Below are positions 60,267-64,000 of a stretch of DNA of 64,000 nt, one piece after another (the first letter of the stretch is position 1; each line of letters opens with the position of its first letter). The notes below the pieces were generated by a model that was not told the origin of the DNA, searched no databases, and saw only the letters and a list, made by a program, of their open reading frames with translations. A program made the translations under genes and the position numbers. Source of the DNA: Planctomycetota bacterium (GTDB taxonomy: Bacteria; Planctomycetota; UBA1135; GCA-002686595); NCBI GenBank assembly GCA_016795205.1, contig JAEUHZ010000082.1, positions 1-64,000 on the forward strand. Reading direction: 5' to 3'.

Positions 60267-61132
60267 GCGCCGTCCTCGTCACGCAGCGCGCGGCCCGTCA
60301 GCGTCAGGAACACGTCCTCGAGGCCGGGCAGGTCCTCCTCGACTCGCACCTCGATGCCCGCGGCGCGCAAGACGCCGAGGGCTTCGCCGACGCGCGCGCC
60401 AGCGTCGAGGCGCGCGCCCCGCCCGCTGACCCCGGACGCGCGCCGGCGCAGCTCGTCCAGCGTGCCCTCGGCGATCACCCGGCCGTGGTCGAGGATCACG
60501 ATCCGGTCGCACAGGCGCTCGACCTCCCCGAGCAGGTGCGTCGTGTAGACGATCGTGGCGCCGCGCGCGCGCAGGCGATCGACGAGCGCGAACACGTGGT
60601 GGCGCGACTGCGGATCGATGCCGACGGTCGGCTCGTCGAGGAACACCAGATCCGGCTCGTGGAGCAGCGCCGCGACCAGGTTCAGTCGCCGCTGCATGCC
60701 GCCCGAGTAGACCGCGACGCGATCCCCGGCGCGGTCCGCGAGCCCGGCGTCGCCCAGGGCCGCCGCCACCCGCTCCGCGAGCCGGGCGCCGGAGAGTCCG
60801 TGCAGGCGCCCGAAGAACTCCAGGTTCTCCGCCCCGGTGAGCCCTTCGTAGAGCGCGATCTCCTGCGGGACCACGCCGATCCGCGCGCGCAGGCGCGCCG
60901 CGTCGCGCCCGGGATCGAGCCCCAGGACCTCGACGCGCCCTGAGGTCGGCGCGGCGAGCGTAGACAGGATCCGGATCGTCGTCGTCTTGCCGGCGCCGTT
61001 CGGCCCGAGCAGGCCCAGGCACTCCCCGCGCCGCACCGCCAGGGACAGCCCGTCGACCGCGCGCGCTGCGCCGTAGGCCTTCACGAGCCCCTCGACGCGG
61101 ACGGCGAGCGGGCGGTCCTCGGGGCTCGACAT
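60263..61132 (-). CDS. ABC transporter ATP-binding protein
   Basis: The 289-residue ATPase has Walker A GPNGAGKTTT (residues 43-52), a Q-loop PQEIALYEGLTG, signature YSGGMQRRLN, Walker B LVFLDEPTVGID and an H-loop TTHLLGE. The C-terminal extension (VGEALGVLRAAGIEVRVEED, LEDVFLTLTGRAL) is the usual regulatory tail of ABC-2 exporters of the CcmA/DrrA class. The ATG at 61132 is divergent from rnc with 57 bp between. It forms an exporter with the downstream permease. Confidence 0.93.
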   Translation of the reverse strand: MSSPEDRPLAVRVEGLVKAYGAARAVDGLSLAVRRGECLGLLGPNGAGKTTTIRILSTLAAPTSGRVEVLGLDPGRDAARLRARIGVVPQEIALYEGLTGAENLEFFGRLHGLSGARLAERVAAALGDAGLADRAGDRVAVYSGGMQRRLNLVAALLHEPDLVFLDEPTVGIDPQSRHHVFALVDRLRARGATIVYTTHLLGEVERLCDRIVILDHGRVIAEGTLDELRRRASGVSGRGARLDAGARVGEALGVLRAAGIEVRVEEDLPGLEDVFLTLTGRALRDEDGA

Positions 61133-61138
61133 GGGACC

Positions 61139-61144
61139 TATACT
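61139..61144 (+). promoter_or_regulatory. -10-like TATACT in the rnc/ABC divergent region
   Basis: TATACT is the best -10 match in the window and lies 45 bp before the rnc ATG. On the opposite strand the overlapping TATAGG ends 4 bp before the ABC ATPase ATG, so the same island may serve both genes. Confidence 0.45.
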
Positions 61145-61189
61145 GTGCCGCTCGGCCGCGGGATCCTTCGCGGAATCCTCGACCAGCCC

Positions 61190-61864
61190 ATGCCGGCCGT
61201 CCCTCACGCGTTCCGCGACCAGAGCCTGTTCGAGCTGGCGCTGACCCACAGCTCCGCCGGTCGCGCGCGCGACAACGAGCGGCTCGAGTTCCTGGGTGAC
61301 GCGGTCCTCGACCTGGTGGTCGCCGAGGAGCTCTACCGCGCGTCTGGCATCGCGCTCGCCGAAGGCGAGATGACCGAGCGGAAGGCCGCGATCGTCTCGC
61401 GCAGGACGCTGGCGGATGCCGCCTCGCGCCTGGGGCTCGACGAGCTGGTGCAGGTGGGTCCGGGCCTGCGCGAGCGCGCGCTGCCGCGCTCGGTCCTGGC
61501 CAACGTCTACGAGGGCGTCCTGGGGGCCGTGTACCTCGACGCCGGGCTCGAGGCCGCCCGCGCCTTCGTCCGCGCGACGTTGGGGTCCGCTCTGGCCGAT
61601 GCGGGCGGGCCGGCGCGCGGGCGCAATCCCAAGCAGGACCTCCAGCAGTTGTGCCAGCGCGAGCTGGGCGGCCTCCCGGCGTACGTCCTGCTCGACGAGC
61701 GGGGCGCGGCTCACGCTCGCGCCTTCCGCGTCGCGGTCGAGGTCGGCGGGCGGCGCTTCCCGGGCGCCTGGGGCCGCACGCGCAAGGAGGCCGAGACCTG
61801 GGCGGCGCGCGAGGCGCTGCTCGTCCTGGAGGCCAGCGCGCCGGCCGGATCGGAGCCGGCGTGA
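61190..61864 (+). CDS. rnc: Ribonuclease III
   Basis: The 224-residue enzyme cuts double-stranded RNA and processes rRNA. It has the nuclease signature ERLEFLGDAVLDLVVAEE with E33, D37 and D41 as metal ligands, the NVYEGVLGAVYLDAG second acidic site and a C-terminal dsRNA-binding domain (RNPKQDLQQLCQRELGG, GAWGRTRKEAETWAAREAL). The ATG at 61190 gives the family length; an in-frame GTG at 61145 lies directly after the TATACT element and is less likely. Its stop overlaps the mfd start (GTGA). Confidence 0.95.
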   Translation: MPAVPHAFRDQSLFELALTHSSAGRARDNERLEFLGDAVLDLVVAEELYRASGIALAEGEMTERKAAIVSRRTLADAASRLGLDELVQVGPGLRERALPRSVLANVYEGVLGAVYLDAGLEAARAFVRATLGSALADAGGPARGRNPKQDLQQLCQRELGGLPAYVLLDERGAAHARAFRVAVEVGGRRFPGAWGRTRKEAETWAAREALLVLEASAPAGSEPA

Positions 61865-64000
61865 GCACCGCGACGGGGACGATGGCGCCGCGCGAGCAGC
61901 GTGCGGCGGTGGTGCTGGACCCGACCGGCTTCGAGCTTCCCGAGCTCGAGCGGCTGGCGCGTGCGTTGGAGCGCGACCGGCACGTCCTGGCCGGGAACCT
62001 GTGGGGCTCCTCGCAGGCCTTGGTCCTCGCCTGGCTCGCGTCGCGCGCACAGGGTCCGTGGGTCGTCACGACCGCGGGCGAGGCCGAGGCCCAAGGCTTC
62101 GCCGACGACCTGGCCGCCTTCGGCGCCGAGCCGGCCTGGCTGCCGGCGCGCGAGGGCGTCGGCACGGCGCTGCGCACCGGTGAGGCCGACCTCACGGGCC
62201 TGCGCGCGCGGCTGCAGGTCGCGCAACGCTTGGCCGGGCCGCCCGAGGCGCGCCCGCGGCTGCTCGTCGCCTCGCTCGTTTCCATGCTGCAGCCCGTGCA
62301 GGGCCGCGCGGAGCTGGAGCGCGAGTGGCTCGCCCTGCAGGTCGGCGGACGGCTCGACGCCGAGGGGCTGCTCGAGCGGCTCGTCGCGAGCGGCTACCAG
62401 CGCACCCCGCTGGCGGAACGTCCGGGCGAGGTCTCGCTGCGCGGGGAGATCCTCGACCTGTACCCGTTCGCCAGCGAGCTGCCGCTGCGCGTGGAGCTGT
62501 TCGGCGAGGAGATCGAGTCGTTGCGCACGTTCGACCCCGTCGACCAGCGCAGCGTCGAGAAGCACGAGCGCGTCCAGGTGAGCCTGGCGTCCGACGCGGG
62601 CGGCATCGAGGACGGACGCGGCGAGCTGCCGGCCAGCCTGATGGGCGCGACGGCGGTGTTCGTGCGGGTCGAGCCGCTGCGCCTCGAGGATCGAGCCGGG
62701 GGCCTGCGCATCCAGTCGGCGGGCCACGCGCGTGCCCTGCTCGAGCTGGAGGCGCTGGCGCGCGAGCGGCGCAGGTTGGACCTGCAGAGCCTGCCGGGCG
62801 GCCTGCCGGTCGACACGCGCTCCGTGCAGGCCCTGGGGCTCGGGATGCGCGAGGCTCCAGAGGCCCTGCGCGCGGCCGCCGCCGACGGGACGCGCGTGGT
62901 CGTCCTGTGCCAGACGCCGGCCGAGGAGGCGCGCTTCGCCGCGATCCTCGCGGAGGGCGGCGCCGCGCCGGGCGTCGAGACGCGCGTCGGCTCACTGGCT
63001 CGCGGCTTTCGCCTGCCCGCGGCGCGACTCGTCGTGGTCAATCACCGCGAGCTGCTGGGCATCGTCGGCCGGCGCACGCCCGCCAGGGCCCGCGAGCCGC
63101 ACAAGGTCCGCGCGCTGCAGTCGTTCTTCGAGTTGAAGGTCGGCGACCTCGTGGTCCACGCCGTGCACGGTCTGGCGCGCTTCGCCGGGCTGAAGCGCAT
63201 GGAGCGCTCGGGCGGCGAGGAGGAGCACCTGCACCTGCTGTTCGCCGACGAGGTCTCGCTGTTCGTGCCGGCGGCGCGCATCGACCTCGTGCAGCGCTAC
63301 ATCGGTACGGGCTCGGGATCGCCGCCACTCGACCGCATCGGCTCCAGCTCGTTCCGCAAGCGCAAGGAGAAGGTCGAGCGCGCGATCCGCGACCTCGCGA
63401 CCGAGCTGCTCGAGGTCCAGGCGCGCCGGGCGCTCCGCGCGCGGGCACCGTGGGCCGGCGCTGCCGGGCTCCTGGCGCAGATGATCGAGTCCTTCCCCTG
63501 GACGGAGACCGCCGACCAGGTGGCCGCCGACGCCGAGATCGCCGCGGATCTCGCCGCCGAGCGGCCCATGGACCGCCTGCTGTGCGGCGACGTGGGCTTC
63601 GGCAAGACGGAGCTGGCGATCCGCGCCGCGTTCCGCGTGGCCTGCGGCGGCGGCCAGGTGGCCGTGCTGGTGCCGACGACCGTGCTCGCGTCGCAGCACG
63701 AGGCCACCTTCCGGGAGCGCCTGGCGGACTTCCCGGTCGAGGTCGCCTCGCTGTCGCGCCACGTCGCGGGCAAGGAGGAGCGCTCGATCCTGGAGCGGGT
63801 GGCGAAGGGCGAGGTCGACATCCTGATCGGAACGCACCGCATCCTCTCGAAGGACGTGGTCTTCGCGCGGCTGGGCCTGGTGATCGTCGACGAGGAGCAG
63901 CGCTTCGGCGTGACCCACAAGGAGCACTTCAAGAAGCTGCGGGCGACGATCGACCTGCTGACGCTCTCGGCCACGCCGATCCCGCGCACGCTGCACATGT
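61861..64000 (+). CDS. mfd: Transcription-repair coupling factor Mfd (5' part, cut by window end)
   Basis: 713 codons are present and the frame is open at the window edge. The UvrB-like N-terminal module is followed by the RNA polymerase interaction domain (LKVGDLVVHAVHGLARFAGL, near 425), then the translocase: Walker A GDVGFGKTE (near 576), VPTTVLASQHEATF, LIGTHRILS, the DEEQ box VDEEQRFGV (near 677) and the motif III LSATPIPRTLHM. Mfd removes stalled polymerase and recruits UvrA. It starts with a GTG overlapping the rnc stop, so RNase III and Mfd are co-translated. About one third of the protein lies outside the window. Confidence 0.96.
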   Translation, partial: MSTATGTMAPREQRAAVVLDPTGFELPELERLARALERDRHVLAGNLWGSSQALVLAWLASRAQGPWVVTTAGEAEAQGFADDLAAFGAEPAWLPAREGVGTALRTGEADLTGLRARLQVAQRLAGPPEARPRLLVASLVSMLQPVQGRAELEREWLALQVGGRLDAEGLLERLVASGYQRTPLAERPGEVSLRGEILDLYPFASELPLRVELFGEEIESLRTFDPVDQRSVEKHERVQVSLASDAGGIEDGRGELPASLMGATAVFVRVEPLRLEDRAGGLRIQSAGHARALLELEALARERRRLDLQSLPGGLPVDTRSVQALGLGMREAPEALRAAAADGTRVVVLCQTPAEEARFAAILAEGGAAPGVETRVGSLARGFRLPAARLVVVNHRELLGIVGRRTPARAREPHKVRALQSFFELKVGDLVVHAVHGLARFAGLKRMERSGGEEEHLHLLFADEVSLFVPAARIDLVQRYIGTGSGSPPLDRIGSSSFRKRKEKVERAIRDLATELLEVQARRALRARAPWAGAAGLLAQMIESFPWTETADQVAADAEIAADLAAERPMDRLLCGDVGFGKTELAIRAAFRVACGGGQVAVLVPTTVLASQHEATFRERLADFPVEVASLSRHVAGKEERSILERVAKGEVDILIGTHRILSKDVVFARLGLVIVDEEQRFGVTHKEHFKKLRATIDLLTLSATPIPRTLHM

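Noticed and set aside
61145-61189. Upstream GTG start for rnc
   Set aside because: It begins immediately after the TATACT -10 element and adds 15 residues not typical of RNase III.

Overview
The window is GC-rich (roughly 70%), almost fully coding DNA with short intergenic gaps, many GTG starts and many 4-base start/stop overlaps. It looks like a chromosomal segment of a planctomycete-type bacterium. The main reason is a family of secreted proteins ending in the same cysteine-containing domain (YCFGDGSGTACPC ... FGDGLRC ... YRNA..FC.P.T.NL.NG), a domain I associate with some Planctomycetota. A DUF4388 protein, a DUF4126 protein, a PHA-system protein, S46, M14, S8 and M20 peptidases and many lipoproteins agree with this. 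Myxococcota or Acidobacteriota cannot be excluded from sequence alone. There is no rRNA, CRISPR array, phage or transposase gene.

Layout. 1-5.4 kb: RidA-like/SDR pair, a zincin-like lipoprotein overlapping an Old Yellow Enzyme homologue, an exported Gly-rich protein and a Cys-rich lipoprotein. 5.5-12.6 kb: membrane transport (PHA-system protein, SulP, CstA, DAACS symporter, APC permease with a universal-stress tail). 12.7-19.8 kb: tRNA-Ile2(CAT), M14 carboxypeptidase, MscS channel, M20 dipeptidase, DUF4126 protein. 19.9-26.3 kb: a one-strand signalling operon (Hpt protein, two HDOD-like/REC/GGDEF proteins, hybrid kinase-REC-Hpt). 26.4-32.1 kb: secreted S46 and S8 peptidases around a PrcB-like lipoprotein. 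32.1-44 kb: lipoB-lpd and, 3 kb away, lipA-E1alpha-E1beta-E2-E1alpha', which together give a complete 2-oxoacid dehydrogenase plus its lipoylation enzymes; small membrane or secreted proteins (zinc ribbon, cytochrome b562-like) and a DUF4388 protein lie between and beside them. 44-51.5 kb: an accessory-looking region with secreted propeller and C-terminal-domain proteins, a decayed copy of that domain, a perfect 29-bp inverted repeat, an orphan methyltransferase and several long non-coding gaps. 51.5-64 kb: a divergent sigma-70 factor, acyl-CoA dehydrogenase, methyltransferase and lipoprotein, dGTPase-like protein, another C-terminal-domain propeller protein, an ABC-2 exporter, RNase III and the start of Mfd, which runs off the end.

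How genes may work together. LipA/LipB lipoylate the two lipoyl domains of E2; E1alpha/E1beta and Lpd complete the complex, and two different E1alpha subunits with one E1beta suggest alternative substrates. The signalling operon has the parts of a His-Asp phosphorelay ending in c-di-GMP synthesis. The peptidases and uptake systems suggest a peptide- and organic-acid-scavenging heterotroph. A recurrent TA-rich hexamer (TAGACT, TACTCT, TATACT) a short distance before many starts is probably the sigma-70 -10 element and implies very short leaders.
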